In this document: positions 37,051-51,084 of the stretch, piece by piece
Numbering within the stretch: position 1 is the stretch's first letter
Layout: each line of letters opens with the position of its first letter
NCBI GenBank assembly: GCA_025345505.1
Contig: JANVCC010000018.1
Location: 10,865,178 to 10,929,177 of the forward strand
Length of the DNA stretch: 64,000 nucleotides
DNA from: Todiramphus chloris collaris
Taxonomy: Eukaryota > Chordata > Aves > Coraciiformes > Alcedinidae
Direction of reading: 5' to 3'
Translations under genes and position numbers: made by a program
The notes under the pieces: model-generated
The model's database searches: none
What the model was told of the DNA's origin: nothing
Seen by the model: only the letters and a program-made list of their open reading frames with translations

Positions 37051-37713
37051 AAAAATTACTAAGGTTGAAAAAGATTGGCCTGAAACTATTTGTTTATTGC
37101 TACAGTTATAAAAACTTTCTGCAATACAAGCATGTCATTAATATGACTGTGGTGAAAAATCAGAGAAAGAGTAACTTTTTCTTTTAACATTGAATAGGGA
37201 ATGTATTAAAAAATAGCTTTTTATCTAAAGATACTGTTTCCCTTTCCTTTGCTCATATGAAAGTGAGTTTGCCTGGATTTTTGCTATAGATTTATTTTTT
37301 TAATATGTACACATTTAATGAAAATGGGTCAATCCAAGCCCCGTTCCCCCAGATTTAGTTAGATTCATGCCTTGAGGACAGCTTTTCCCAGATAATTCTC
37401 TTTGGGTCCAGCAGTATTTTCTAGGTCAAAGTTAGTTTTCTTTGCTCTTTTTTTGAGCCAACCAGAGTCTGTGAAACATCAATTGTGTTACTCTGAACTG
37501 TAGCTAACAAACCTCACGTCTCAGCAGGATTTGCTTTGTCTGAGGGGCTTACTCCCCACTAATGCAGCCACAACCTTTGACTAGTCAGCAGGAGGGAACC
37601 AGAAAATTAGTAAGCCTCTGAGCCTTAAGATATTCTTGTAGAATCTTGCTCAGCAACTTTGAAGCTGATGCAGTGTATTTGCCCCACGATTAGCTGAGTG
37701 AATATCCCTCCTT

Positions 37714-37832
37714 AGAGATCTTATAAAACTGTCTAGACATGGTACTGGGCGCCTGGCTGCTTGAACAAGGAGGCTGGACAAGATGACCTCCAAAGGTCTC
37801 TTCCACGCTCAACCATCCTGTGATTCTATGAA
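37714..37832 (+). mobile_element. Old CR1 LINE 3' end fragment
   Basis: It contains CTAGACATGGTACTGGGCGC, GAGGCTGGACAAGATGACCT, and ends AACCATCCTGTGATTCTATG. It is the last 120 bp of a CR1, more diverged than the copies at 29030 or 57483. Confidence 0.88.
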
Positions 37833-40800
37833 TTTCATGCCAGTGCCTTTTTGGCTTTTCATAGTGTGAAAGATATGTTTTCTTGATAGGTCAAGTGTAA
37901 TAATAACAAAAAGGTAGTTTAATTGTTTGATAGGGAATTTAATATGCATGATGCTTTTAGCTTGACTTTTAGTTTGAGCTACAGCAGCTTATACCCAGGG
38001 CAAAAGGAAATTTACAGTTATCAAAAAGTAACAGCCACTGATAAAATGAAGAAGCCTTAATAATACTTCAAATAATTAAGACAATGCACTTGTTCTTTCA
38101 TAAATGCTAAAGAGCCATCTGAGAAACCTCAAGGTTCCCAGTTATCTCTAGACAACTGGCGGAACATAAAATGATTTGAATAAGAATTGTCATACTCAAT
38201 TAATTGGACATGGCTAATATACAATATAATACAACAGCAAAACATTTGCAGGCTATGCCAGATAGCTATTTAAAAGAGCCACTTTAGACAGAATATCTCG
38301 GAGAGATGGCAGTTTGGCCTTCCTCTCTAAAGTCTTGCCAGTTTGCTAGGGTTTCAAAGCACACTCCTTGAGTGTACCTGGATATGACACCTTAGATTGG
38401 TAGAACCAGAACCCCTCCTAGCCACCTGGAACATGGAAAGATCTTGAGAGTTTTAGTCACCCACAGAAAATGGTTTTGTGAAAGACAGGTAAAAGCTGTC
38501 ACATTCACAGGTGGTTAGAAAGACCTGTGCTACTTTTCTGCAGATTCAAGACAGTGGCTGATGGAGAAGAAGCAAGGAGTGTTCCAGAAAACAGATAACT
38601 ACCCAAGTGAGATGAAGGAGTTGAATGAACAGTGACCTATAAGGGGATATATAGGTGTATCACTGTCTTTCTGTCATGTGCTTGCAGAACAGTCTGGGTG
38701 AGCTTCAGTTCCAAATTCAGACAGCTAAATACAGGGGTCAACATGTAGGTGTTCACATGTAATCTGGTCATTCACCTGCAGTGGTAGGTGAATTTAATCT
38801 CCGCTAGTCCTCCAGTGACTGAAATGGCAATTTAGGCACCAGTATGCCCACAGATATTTACATTCAGCTCCAAATTTGGAACTAAAATCTTGCCCTTTGT
38901 CTCTGAGATGCAGATGTCCCCAGTGCTGGGAAAAGACAGCTGTATTTTGGTAGTTGCTATGGATTGCCCTTATACATCAAGCATCTGACAGTCATTACTC
39001 CTGTAGCTGCACATGAAACCTGGCATGGAGTTCCCAGTGTTGACTGTGAGGGTCAATAGCAGCATCCTTCTTTGAAGAGCTGTCATAGCTGTGAAGATTA
39101 CACAACTACTCAGCTACTGACAACCTACCTCTTTTACTCAGGTTCAGTGTATGTCAACTCGTGGCCTATCTGCCCAGCTCTGCTTCAGGGGAAGCTTTCT
39201 GGCCCATGCAATCCTCTTGAAAAGGGCATTGAGCAGAGGTTGTGTGTCTTGTAGTGTGTCAGGATTTCTTAAAATGATGGTCTTCACTGAAGTCCAGCAA
39301 GGTGCCACCCTGACTGCAAGGGAGAAGGGCCTGGAGAACCTTGAAAGCAATCTGTGGCAGCTTGAAGGCTTGCTGCAGCCCAAAGCTGTATGTGACTCTC
39401 AGGACTGAAAAGGTTATTCCTGATGTGGTTCATTTGTAAAACACCCTTGGAGATGATGGCTACTATACAAATGGAAAGCAATAAAATACCATTATTGCTT
39501 AATTAGTTATTACTACCTCAGATAGCTAAGATTTGCCTTCCTGACCCCTCCTGCAAATGTTTATAATGGAACAGGAAAATATAGGTAAAGAAAAAGTGGA
39601 AGACAACAACAGTGATAGGGCAGCATCACTGGCAATCTAATATTTCAAAAAAGAATCAGGAGTTGAGGCAGCACCAATTCAGATGCATCAGAAATGGCCA
39701 AGACTGTGAAGTGACTTTGGGATTAAACTGTGTGAATGAATATGTAAATTAATTCATCACTTTCTATACAGTTCTTCACAGGCTTCGCCACCTCATTCTG
39801 AACTCATTCTGTAAAATAGTTCTATTTACTTTGTTTTCCAAAATACAGTGACAGCAACTTTATTTATTACATCTAGGAAGAAATCTAATACAAATTTGAT
39901 TGGTTTGTTCAGCTGCTGTCATTGGCCTGCTAATTGTGACTGCACCAAGGTGGTGAGTCTACATGAGACTCGCTGCTCCCTTTCTGAGGCCAGGACATGA
40001 AGGTGGCACTTGAAATGTTTGCTCCTTGACAGGTTTCTTTATGATAGCAGTGTCAGCCTCACTGCTTGGTGCCTTATACTGGGGAAGCTTTTAAGCAGGT
40101 TGCTATTAAAAAAATGGAGGATTATTTATTTGGCAAGTTCTTTGGAATGAACTATGTTATGGTCTAATTCTCATGCTCATGTACATCAAAATGCAAAGTA
40201 CACTTGTGAGATGTAGTTCTCCTTCCATTGGTGATGAATCTAAAGGTAAAAATTTTACTAGGTTTGTTGGAAAAAATAGGGGACGATTCAAAATTTAACT
40301 CTTCATACTACTATCATTCACAGGACAAGTTCCCATTACAGATTTAGAGTCTGAGTGTGAAGATGAATTTGCCTGAAACAGAAAGCTGTCTTTCTGTATG
40401 GTATGAAACCTTTGGATATGGTGGGCAGCATGCATTTGAATATGTGGTTAATTGGGTAGAAAAAACTGCCAGGTAGTAAACAATCATAACTTGTCGCAGT
40501 TTTAAGCCCATGTGCCTAGATGATGCCCAGACTGATTGATGCACTGCTCTGTATGTGCAGAGGCTAGAAATTGATCACAGTACCAAAAAGCTAGTATCTA
40601 CCAGTATTTGGGGCACTTCCTGCAGGGAAAGCTGAACAAAGAACTTCTGCCATCTTTAGGGAAACCTGAGGGCAATGTGTGTGAGAGCTTTTTCCTGTGC
40701 CTCAGTTTCCCATTAAGGTTCGTGGAGGGAGGGAATCTTCTCTTCCTGTCCTAAAAGCTTAAATATTTAATTTCTGAAATATTTCTATGATGTTTTGCAA

Positions 40801-43800
40801 TGGTTGCAGCTGTCATTGTTGATCTCTTCAGGAGTTACTTCAAGGTGCACTAACTTGTGCCCTGACCTGCCCCCGTGGTGTGTAGAAAGTACATTCGGTG
40901 GCAGCTTCACCACCCCTGCCTAGCCAGGGTATGTGAAGAGAACAAGTTTGAGCTAAACTGCACTACATAACAGCTTCACAGTTAACCTCATTCAATTTTC
41001 ATCTCGTTTTTAATTTTTAATTTTTTTTTTTTTTTCCTTTCTTAAAAAGGTTGGGTGGAAAAGACTTGTAATTTGATGGAAAATTTTCAACACTCTGCTC
41101 AAACTCTCATGGCATCAGGCCATAATTATTTCCAGTGTTATCTTTTCAGTACCTTCTGAGTAACCAGATTTAATAAATGGCTGTATTTTTAGGTGCATAA
41201 TAGCAGGTTACCTGTGATTCAACATCTGTGTGAATTATGTAGGGATAATACAAGTTAACCCCAGAACTCCATCTCACAACCCACCTATTTCTGATCTTTC
41301 ACAGACTACTTCTTCCTAAAGAATCCTTGTTCTTTGGGAGCGCTAGCTACACAGTTTGACCTGACTATCTCTAACTAATCATGCCTTGTACCAGGTGCTG
41401 ACTTCATGATGATTACCTGGTGATATGAACCAGGTGGAGACTAATATTTCACTCTTAGCATTTTTAAAACAACATGCATTAGCTAGTGCAGGTTGTACAC
41501 AGAATAACATAATAGCATTGACGTCTATCTACAGAACAAAACTGATGGTCTAATGGAAAATTACAAATAGAATCAATACAACAGAGCATTAATTTATTCT
41601 TGGTTTTATTGCCTTTTATGTAAAAAGTATTGCTAAGCATATTATGGAATTAAAATATCAAAGGAGGAACACAATGTTAGGGAGAGAAATGAAGACGTAG
41701 AGAAGAGGGAAGCAAGTTTTTTTGAGGTTAGAGGAGAGCTAACAAATCAATAAACCTGTGGGATAAACGAAGGTAGCTCCAAATGTCAAGAGCTGCATTG
41801 ACCTGTTTGAATGATGTATTGTAGCACAGAGAACATTATGGCACAGGGCATGTAACAATATGCCAGTGCAAGAAAGGTTGCAGAAATGTCACCTGTCAAC
41901 AAATTGCATTACACACCTTTATTACTGGAGTCATCTAGTATCATGACCTTTTTGCATGCCATGTTAGCCACTATGTTGAAAATGCACACTTAACATATGT
42001 GCTTTGGTTAATATTAATCTCTGAAAACATTATTTTAGCACAATAAATACGGTGACAAAAATACAGAATGAATGGTGATAAAGCATCTGAGCAAACTGAG
42101 AAAGTGTCATATGGAAGTAAAAGTCATGTTTTTGCTCATGTGTTCTTCAAAATCTAAGAAAACTATCAGTTTGTGAAAGTCTAGGGATTGGGCTCCACTG
42201 GATTTTTTAATTTATTTATTTTTTTAATAATGCTTTCATAATCTTAACATTGCATGGCATTGCAAATTAGCGACGTTTCACCTGAAAGATGATGGAGCTT
42301 GTGCAAGTGTGACACAGTCTAAGGAACACTTTGGGGCAGGTAATGTGTGTGGATCACACAGCTGCATGTGTGTGATCTTGATCGCTCTCTAGGAACCCAT
42401 TTGCACAGGCATCCAGTGGTTGCAATCACAATTACAAATCACAAACTTACTTTGAGAAGTCATTTAAGTCCCACCAGACTCAAGAGTCACACTGCAAGGC
42501 ATATGGCAATTTTTCCAATTAATTTTGCCATGTAGGTGAATCAGAAAATCAGTAATAAACAATCTGTAGAAGAAAACAAAAAAAAGTTAACAAAAAAATT
42601 GACTTCTTTTGTGTGTTTGTTTGGTTGGTTTTTGTTACTTCAAGATTAATTTATCTATGTAATGCTCATGGGACATGTATTTTTTTGTGACTAGGCAAGC
42701 TACTCTGGTTGCAGATGAAGGAAATAAGAGTTTTATGCTTTACCTATCCCCTTTAGATGGTTGTTGCCATTTCTAGCAAATGTAGTCTGTGAAAAAGATC
42801 TGGGCTATAAGCATAAAGCTCTTAGCATCCTCCTGCCAGCACTCTGTGAGGCAGCAGTAATATGAACAGTTGCATCAGGGGATGGCAGGGGAAGAGCCTG
42901 TTGGATGGGGGAACATGGAGTGAACCGATGAACCATAATGCTCTATGAAAGGCAGAGTGTGAACCCAGAAAACCTATCTACAGACGATGAACTTACACCA
43001 GACAGGGATTTTATTTTATCACTTTACATTGAGTAGTCTCCAAGGGAATGGCAGTAAATAGTTATACTCTATCCTGTTCCACTCATGGATGAAAATTCTC
43101 AAATAAACAAACTATGAAGCAGATTGCCTTCACAGTACGATACCCTTTTCTGCCTAGTTTGCAGTTTCCCCAGTGCTCCTGCAGGTAATGTTGAACATTA
43201 CACCCTCATTCTGCTAGACGTGGGAGGCATCCACAACCATTACATGGAAAGACACACAAAATTTAATGAAAGAGACAAAGATGTCCCGACCAATGTAAGA
43301 CATGTAGATTCGATGTCTGGAAAGGCCATTAACTTTCTTCTTTGCCCATAGCAGTTCTTAGACTGTAACCAATTTCCTTCTCTGAGACAGCTGCTTATGA
43401 TATTCTTTAGACTCTGATCTGAGGTGGAGGTCCTGAACATAATAGACTAGAAAGTCCTGATATCCTTAGGGATATTAGGTGTTATTACCTGTATAAGCTG
43501 TCGAGTGAATAAGAAGAGCTTTGCACTGCAGGTAGCTCTGTGGCACACTTCAAGAAACTCAGACAATATGTGACATTATATGTATATTTCTGTGAGTTCC
43601 TGCTTGCTTTCAAGGCGTAAAATCATACTTGTAAGAGTAGAAAAATTGTTAAACAATTCCCATCAAATATTTACTAAATTGCACTTGTCCAGCCTATACT
43701 TGCTTTCTGCTTTAGGGGTCTGTGCCTGGGAAGCTGTAGCAGGAATCAGACCAGAGATCCAGGTAATACATTTGGATCTGTAGCAGCATGCTTGCTTTCC

Positions 43801-45079
43801 TGTGCAGGCAAAGCAGCAGACCTCACAGAGATCAGATCTCATGCTGACAAAATAATACTTTCTTGGAAGTGGAAAGCAGCCAAATATTTGGTCCAAATTC
43901 CAGAATATATTTTAGCTTTTTTTTTTTCCTTCTCTGAATCCCAGGAAAAGAGTCTCACTTTGAGGTGGAAGTTACAAACCTTGGAATAAAAAAAAAAAAT
44001 ACTGGAAAATATTCCTGTGTTTCCATTTTCATTTTGCTAGAAAAGTTGGTGGTCCATACTTCATGTTCTTTCACTTCTCATCTCTTATCATTTCCATCTC
44101 TACTTATCTTGGCTTAAGCTTTGCTTCTTGATTTAAAAGAGAAATTATATTCAGCATGTGATACCAAGAAAGTTATCTGCTTCTTCTTATTTGTTGGCTG
44201 TGATGCTCAGGAAGCTTTTATTCATTCCAAGCTTAGCCTGTGTGCTTGACTTGCAGTGTGTTAATTTGTCACTTCTTGGTCAGAACACACAGTTACCAGG
44301 TTCAGGCTTGTGAGAAAGAGTAGTTTCAAGACCAGAGTGTGAGGAGGTGTTTTTTCTTTCAGAGCTCTTGTCTCCTAATCTTATCTGCAGATTAGCAAAT
44401 TTTTACAGGTATATACCTGAAATCTTGGATAGTGAGGATAAAAAAAGGCCAATATTGTATTTAGACCACCAGCCTCCCATGGAATTCAGCAGAAATTATC
44501 TGCATTAAACCTGTGGACATCTAGACGAGTGACAGATGCAGAGATCCCCATTCAGTGTTTGTAAAGAAATGTATGTTTCTCTAGATATGGAACTTGGGTC
44601 TCACAGGGACAAGGCTGGTTTGGAAGTGAAAGCGAGCAGCTCTATTAGATGAAGGGAACAGTTTTGTCCTTAAGTCCTGGCCTTCAGTTTGAGAAGAATT
44701 TGAGCTTTCTGTGACTCTGTAGTATTTCCATGTAAAATTTTCAAGTGTTGACTAATTTAAATCCAAAGTCAGTAAGATATGAAAACGATACCAAAATTTA
44801 ATCCTTCTTCAAACTTGTGGTTTGATAACCCATCAGTCATTGGATCTCCACACTGACTGGATAACCTATAGGGAATAGGTACAGCACCTCATCAAATTTG
44901 GTATTACTTAATACAAAGTGGCAAAAGTCAAATTATGTTCTATTTAGTTTTATTCAATTTTATCATCAATAAGATGGAGACTGCAGCTTGCTGGTAGAAT
45001 ACTGTCAAAACAAAAACAAGGATTTTATCTCTGAAGCAGTTGTTGTATAAGAACAGAACAGGCATGCTGTTATGAAGGT
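37833..45079. other. Long stretch, mostly unrecognised
   Basis: No convincing gene was seen. Faint old repeats include a MIR/L2-like tail at 39418-39500 (TTGTAAAACACCCTTGGAGA then CTACTATACAAATGG) and a MIR-like minus-strand core at 42840-42975 (GAGGCAGCAGTAATATGAAC then GCAGAGTGTGAACCC). There is a T-rich run at 41007-41035 and a T-run at 43918-43928. Frames open on both strands at 39144-39408 (about 80 codons each) show no domain. Confidence 0.45.
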
Positions 45080-45289
45080 GGACACCAGCTTGAACATAGG
45101 AAGTTCAATCTAAATATGAGGAGGAACTTCTTTACTTTGAGGGTGATGGATCACTGTAATATGCTGCCCAGAGAGGTGGTGGAGTCCCTCCTCTGTGACC
45201 TTCTCTAGGTGAACCTACATTGGCAGGGGAGCTGAACAAGATGGTCTGCATTGGTCCCTTCCAGCCCCTATTCTTCTGTGATTCTGTGC
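45080..45289 (+). mobile_element. CR1 LINE 3' fragment with internal deletion
   Basis: It starts GACACCAGCTTGAACATAGG, then has GAGGAACTTCTTTACTTTGA and ATGCTGCCCAGAGAGGTGGT, and ends TTCTTCTGTGATTCTGTGC. The stretch between the GTGGAGTCCCTCCTC block and GTGACCTTCTC is shorter than in sister copies, so about 40 bp have been deleted. Confidence 0.9.
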
Positions 45290-46484
45290 ATAAAGTGAGA
45301 TAACATGTGGACTTTGTGAAGGTCCATGTATTGACAGAGTATATTAATTCTGATAAGTTTGAAGAGGAGTATTTTGTATAAAGGTCACCTAGTAACTAAG
45401 AGTTTTCAGTAGAAATATCAGAAATAGCTGCACATTATTTGAGCTACTTCTAGATGTTAGCATTATAGCCTATATGCCAGCCTACATGCTAATGCAGATA
45501 AAATTTATGTGGGCAAAATTCAACTTTCAGACATTTGGCCCTGTCTTGGTGAAGGCAGATGGTTGTAGTTTCTTCTATGGTAAGCCTAAAGATGTGGTAC
45601 ACCTCTATTTACATAATACTAGTAATGCTTTTGGGCTATTCTGTATATTAATGGCCTGGATTCTGACATTCCCAAGGCCTGTTGCCAGACTGAGATAAAG
45701 GAATCTAATGTCGTTTCTTTAAGCAAGAATTTGCCCAACAATTTCACTACTGATACTAACTCAAATTGAAGTGTTTTTTTAACAAGGAAGAAAGAGACCA
45801 GAATATCTTACAGTAAATGTATTTGCTGATTAATTTTTTGATCAGAACGAAACTAGGAAGAACCTTGTGAAAAGAAGGAAGAAAAGTTCACAACCATCCA
45901 TTTTCCTTTATTCTTTTATAGTTCCATGTTTGATACTAGGGGAAACCACCACTCTCTGTGATTTTTTGCCTACAGTTGTTGCATATGTGAGAAAAGATGA
46001 TGACAGACATCTGACGTGAAAAAGCACAGTTCCTATAGCTGGTAGTTGTGAAGAAGTCACTGGTATCCCTGGTGAAGGGAGTCTTCTGTCCCGGCCATTT
46101 ATCAGCATTGAAAACTCTGAAGAGCAGCGTTTCTCTTTTCTTTGCTACTACTATTTGAGACCAGAAAAAGTAGCATTATTATTGCACTTCAAAGATTATC
46201 TAGTGCTTGTTAGAGTCTATCTATACCTTTTAGGAGAATATGATGCATGTTTTTTTGATGTTCATTCTGAATGCAGACAAATCATCTGGTGGAGAGCAAA
46301 ATTACCCAGTGACCTAATGTCCTGTCACTGATACACAGCTAATTATATGAACACTGATCCATGTAACATCCGTTATGTGAATTTGAACGCCCATCTGTTC
46401 ACTCCAGATTAATTGTGACAGTGATAGTTCCACATTATGGAACTGTTATTTAAAAAAACCCCAAAACTACCAGGAAAAGCAAAA

Positions 46485-46513
46485 CCCCCCCTTCAACCCC
46501 CCCCCCCCCCCCC
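46485..46513. repeat. C-homopolymer tract (G-run on minus strand)
   Basis: Seven Cs (46485-46491) and seventeen Cs (46497-46513) lie five bases apart, with further CCCC at 46459-46462 and CCC at 46549-46551. The minus strand could fold as a G-quadruplex. Run length may be imprecise because homopolymers are error-prone in sequencing. Confidence 0.85.
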
Positions 46514-49500
46514 AAACCAAACAAACCAAAGTTCCAAAACCAAACAAACCCAAAAAGTGACCACTTCTCCAAAAAATGCAGGTTCATAAGTTCAAATATT
46601 CTCTTCACTGCCAGATAAAGCACATCAGGACACAAGGGAATAAGAGATGCCTAGCAGTTAGTAAGAAGATATTATTCTTTACCCAACCTTTTGATCTTGA
46701 GGTTTAAAGAAATATTGAAAGGTTCAGTTCATCTTGCTTAACATTATATATCAACAGTGTGGATGTCTGTATCTGGGCTAATCACCCTTTCTGGAATGAT
46801 GCCTTTGACCCATTTTGTATGTCTACTTTAAAATAAAACAGATTTGCTCCAGAAATGCTCATTTCTTTCTGCTTCTCTAAGGAAGCTTGTTAGGTGAGAT
46901 CTGAGATAGGTACTACACTGTAGATGTCTATGTCTGCTGAGATCAATGGCAGTCTCAACTAATTTGCCAGTAAATTGATTAATTTTGTATGTTACATGTC
47001 TTTTAACTGTTTTTTCTCTTTTCTGACACCTAATTCTTCTCAATATGTTGAATCTTTTATCTCTCAACAATTTTTCACGAATCTGTGTAATTTTAATTTC
47101 TTCTAGCACTGTCCCTTTCTTTGAGCCAGAGCAAATAATCTAAATAATTAACATTAATTAGTGTTTATATGACTGTAAGCGATCCCATTTTCAAGATGAG
47201 TTGCTTTGCCAGAGGTAAATACTTAATTCCTTGCATCACCAACTGGGAGATATAGTTGTATTTGACTGTGCTTCAGGACCTACAGAGGGAGATCTTATCT
47301 GTAGGTTTATGTCTGGTTTAAGTGTGCAGAAACTCCAGGGATACATATTATGCGGAAGACTGACCATATAGAATAAAGACATTTTAACGGACAGATTACT
47401 GCCTGGCCTTAAAATGGAGTCTATTTTTATATGCAATGCAACGTGTTTACATATAGGCCAAATACACAGTAAACATCATGAAGAGCTCAGCTTATAATTC
47501 ATGATCAGCTCCATTCATGATCATATTAAGGTGTCAGGTGCTACAGATGCAATTAATCTCATCTGTCTTGTATAATAAATATGTACAACATTTAAAAGTG
47601 AGACAGTATCTAGGTTGTCTTTAAAATTAACTAAGAGAGAAAGACACTTCTCTGCACACCTAAGCCTTTCTGTAATTCATGTGATCTATTTAAATACCTA
47701 TCTCAGCATGAGACAAGTCATTCTGAAGAAGACCATTTATGGTCCTATGCAGCTCAGACGTAGAGGTTTATATTAGAGACATCTACATTATATCTGGTGA
47801 ATCCCACCCAATTCATCCCTAGCAAAATATATCTCAGGATACAAAGAATGTACAGTTTTACTTTTGTTCAAAAAATCTGGACCGCATTAAAGGGCAAATG
47901 AAGAATGCTAGGGAAAGTACAACAGAACTTCATTGACTCCAGAACTGAGGAAAGAAGTTGCCCCAACATGTATTAGGGCACAGTACATTATTCCTTCACA
48001 CCTACACAGATTTTCATGATGTAGTCAAATTGATTACTCTATACACAAAATAATTTCATTTAGTGAAATCTAATGTCATTTTGAAAATAGCTGGAAATCT
48101 TAGTACATAGCTTGTTTTTAGCCTAAATCATTGGAATAAATCTCAGTTTTACTTTCATACTTTGTGCAGACCATATGGTCTCATGATACTGCCTGTCATG
48201 TTGTCTCTGTTTTTGCTTTAGACCTCTATATTCTTTGACATAGGGAAAATAATAGCAAATCTATATCCAAAATCAGATCATTTCTCAGAGATGAACCTGC
48301 ATACTAATTTTTTTACATGACCAGGCACTAGAAAGACAGGTTATGGCCATATTTATTCAGAAACTTGTGTCATGGAAATCTTAATACTGCTGCAATATTA
48401 AACTACATGTATGTATTTCCTTCTAACTGTACCTTAACTTGGACTTCTGTGATATAATTTATCTACATTATTTTATTTAATTTTGCTTTGGTTTAGTTCT
48501 GAATATTCTCAGAACAATTTTGCTAAAGAAATAACCAGTATTTATACATAATAGGTATATTTGATTCACTAAGGGTGCTTCTTAACAGTCATTTACATCA
48601 GCTATCTAGTATTTCAAATTGTATGTAATAACTCAAATCAGTTATTGATTCAAGAGATTAAATCAGGAGAATGAAAGTAGGTATGGTATTTTTACATGGT
48701 ATATTCTGTAAAAAAAAAAAAAACAGAAGATAATGAAGATAAGTTTTTCCCACATTTATGACTCATTTAAATATAAGACAACCTACTTACTTGCTAACAA
48801 TTTAACAGCATCATATTCTTTTTCATATAGAGCTCAACACTTCAGCAGGAAATCTTATTGTGGGAACAGAAGTTAAAAAAACAATTTTAGGAAATTAGAT
48901 AAGAAGCACACAAGCCAAGTAGTTTATGTCTTCATGTGTCAAGTTGAAAGTTTAAGAGGTGTTTTGTAAATTAATTAAAAGCCATAAATTAATTAAAATC
49001 CATAAATAATATTAAAAAGTATTTATATGACATTGTTTAAAATGTCCATTTATTGGTAATTTTCAGAAAAAGCAAGGAAACTCCTCTATCAAAGCAAAGT
49101 GTAGTTTAAGTCATAACATGACTTTGTCTTGAAATTTAGATTTCGAAACATGTAAACAAATTTAGAAGACTTTTTTTTCTAAGCAAACAGACTGCATATG
49201 TAGCCTGAAAAACAGTTTAATTGCTGATAAAATCCAGCTGAAATTGGGCTCAAGCCACATCTTTGTAGATATACAAAGAACTAATGTACTGCATCTAATA
49301 AATCACAAATCTCTGTGAGTGAAAAGCAATATAAAAAACTTGCAATAGATGTTGCTGTAACTGTATCTTGACTTTTCCAATAAAAATGGTGAATTTTTAT
49401 TGAGATCATTATCTCAGCCAACCTGAAAAAAAAAAGTCATTAAACTTCTGTGGCATGTCCCTGCAGTCATCTTGTGTCTTGAGCTGATTATTTTTATTAT

Positions 49501-51059
49501 ATTGTGCAGGATGTTAGTAAAAGGCAAAGCTGAAATAATTGTCATATAGAGGTTTATAAAGGTCGAAGGTAGAAAGCAGCTTTTCACAAGAGACTTTCCG
49601 TATGGTTTTGGCAACAAGTTTGTCAACTGCTCACAAGATATCAGATCAGCTAACACAGTAATCTAAACTTAATGCTCACTGAGTTTAAATGAAATAACTT
49701 TTGTAACAATTTTCAATTCCAAATATAGCAATTGTATTTTGGTTTCAATTAAATATGTATAAATAAATTAAACATGTAACTAAAGAAATAGTAACTAAGA
49801 AAATTAGAAAGCATTTTGTACCTAGGTTATATTCATTCTACGTAGTAATAATTGGAACCAGACCAGTTTTAAGATTTCTTATTTTTGAAAAAAAAAAAAA
49901 ATAAATCAATTATTATTTTTAATCAATACTTAATATAATGCCTCCCTTAAAAAGTAGTAAATGTTCATCTTTTTGAGGTGACATGAATACTTTAGCATAA
50001 TCTGACAAATTTCATTATTATTTCTGAATGATTTACTAATATTAGTTCCTTCTGTGTGTAGGAGTTTATGAATAACCAAGTTGATGGAGAGCTAAAATAT
50101 GATATAGATTAAAATTATATAATAGAAGCCTAATACACCAATCAAATGAATGAGAATGATGATAATAAAAGAAAGGTATTTTAAAATACCCCTACCTACT
50201 CAGAAAAAAATAACTCAAGGAAGTATTTCACAATCTTTACTTATGATGGAAAGGTCACAGTTGCCTAAATGTTGTTTTTCAGTGTTTTTTTCAGGTGTGA
50301 AAGCTTTGACATGGCCTCCAGCTGTCTCTCTAGAGAGGAACAGAGCTACTACAGGCTGTGTCCTCTCTGCAAGCCCTGTGGTGGCTATCCCAAGGGTGTC
50401 TCAAAAGTCAGCGGGATCTTACCTCTGTGTAACTGGAGTGAGGCCCTTTGGTCTAATAGGCTGAGCTGAACAGCTGCCTGATTTTATTAAATGTATTGTC
50501 TAGATCTCTGCAGACTGCAATGGGAGCTGGGATTGGTACTGCCCTGACATAGAACATAAATTTGGATGGCTTATGTTTGAGCTGAATTCTGCCATGAATC
50601 TTATGTCATGAGCTGTATGTGTGTAGCGGGAAGGACTATAAAAAGTAGGTGTTAAAACCATCAAGGATACAAGAGGGCACGTGTCTGGCTGAGACAGAAG
50701 CTATTGGAGACCTCTGCTCTTCTAGAGCAGTAACTGGAGGCCTGGCAGGTACGTTGGGGTGTCAGTGCGGGGATGGCATTAGAGTGCCATGTTCAGGAAT
50801 CTTAATTTTCCCTGCAGACTGCACAGTCTTCATCTCAAAGACAATCGTTTTGATTTTCTTTGTACTTCATCCTTAACTCAATACTCAGGTACTGAGTATT
50901 TCACTGATTCCCTTAGACACTGTTGTCATACAAGCACATATTAAACGTCTGTTTTTCTGTTTAAGAATGGGGTAAATTTTCTTAAATTTTCATGAAGCTA
51001 GATGAGCAATACCCAAGCATTTAAAAATTTTGTTGTTGTTGTTTTTAAATGCAGGAAAC

Positions 51060-51084
51060 AATATATATATATACACACACATAT
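51060..51084. repeat. (AT)n(AC)n dinucleotide repeat
   Basis: About six AT units run into about five AC units. It is an ordinary microsatellite. Confidence 0.9.

Larger units (their letters stand above)
30274..37713. other. Long AT-rich stretch, mostly unrecognised
   Basis: No coding frame exceeds 83 codons and no repeat of CR1 or LTR type appears apart from the old relic near 30620-30840. It includes homopolymers (30501-30516 T-rich, 32457-32471 T) and a (AAAC)n(AAAAT)n run at 37012-37050. This could be intron; candidate conserved elements cannot be judged without alignment. Confidence 0.55.

Noticed and set aside
36475..38890. Scattered GCCTAAATTTG and TTTAGGCACC words resembling an old sauropsid repeat
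   Set aside because: Matches are too short and disordered to define an element.
39144..39408. About 80-codon frames open on both strands
   Set aside because: No homology is recognisable and there is no clear splice context; a MIR/L2-like tail follows. Probably a chance frame in GC-richer sequence.
43124..43440. Short overlapping frames on both strands suggesting a small gene
   Set aside because: Lengths of 66-75 codons are expected by chance, and no motif or splice pattern supports them.
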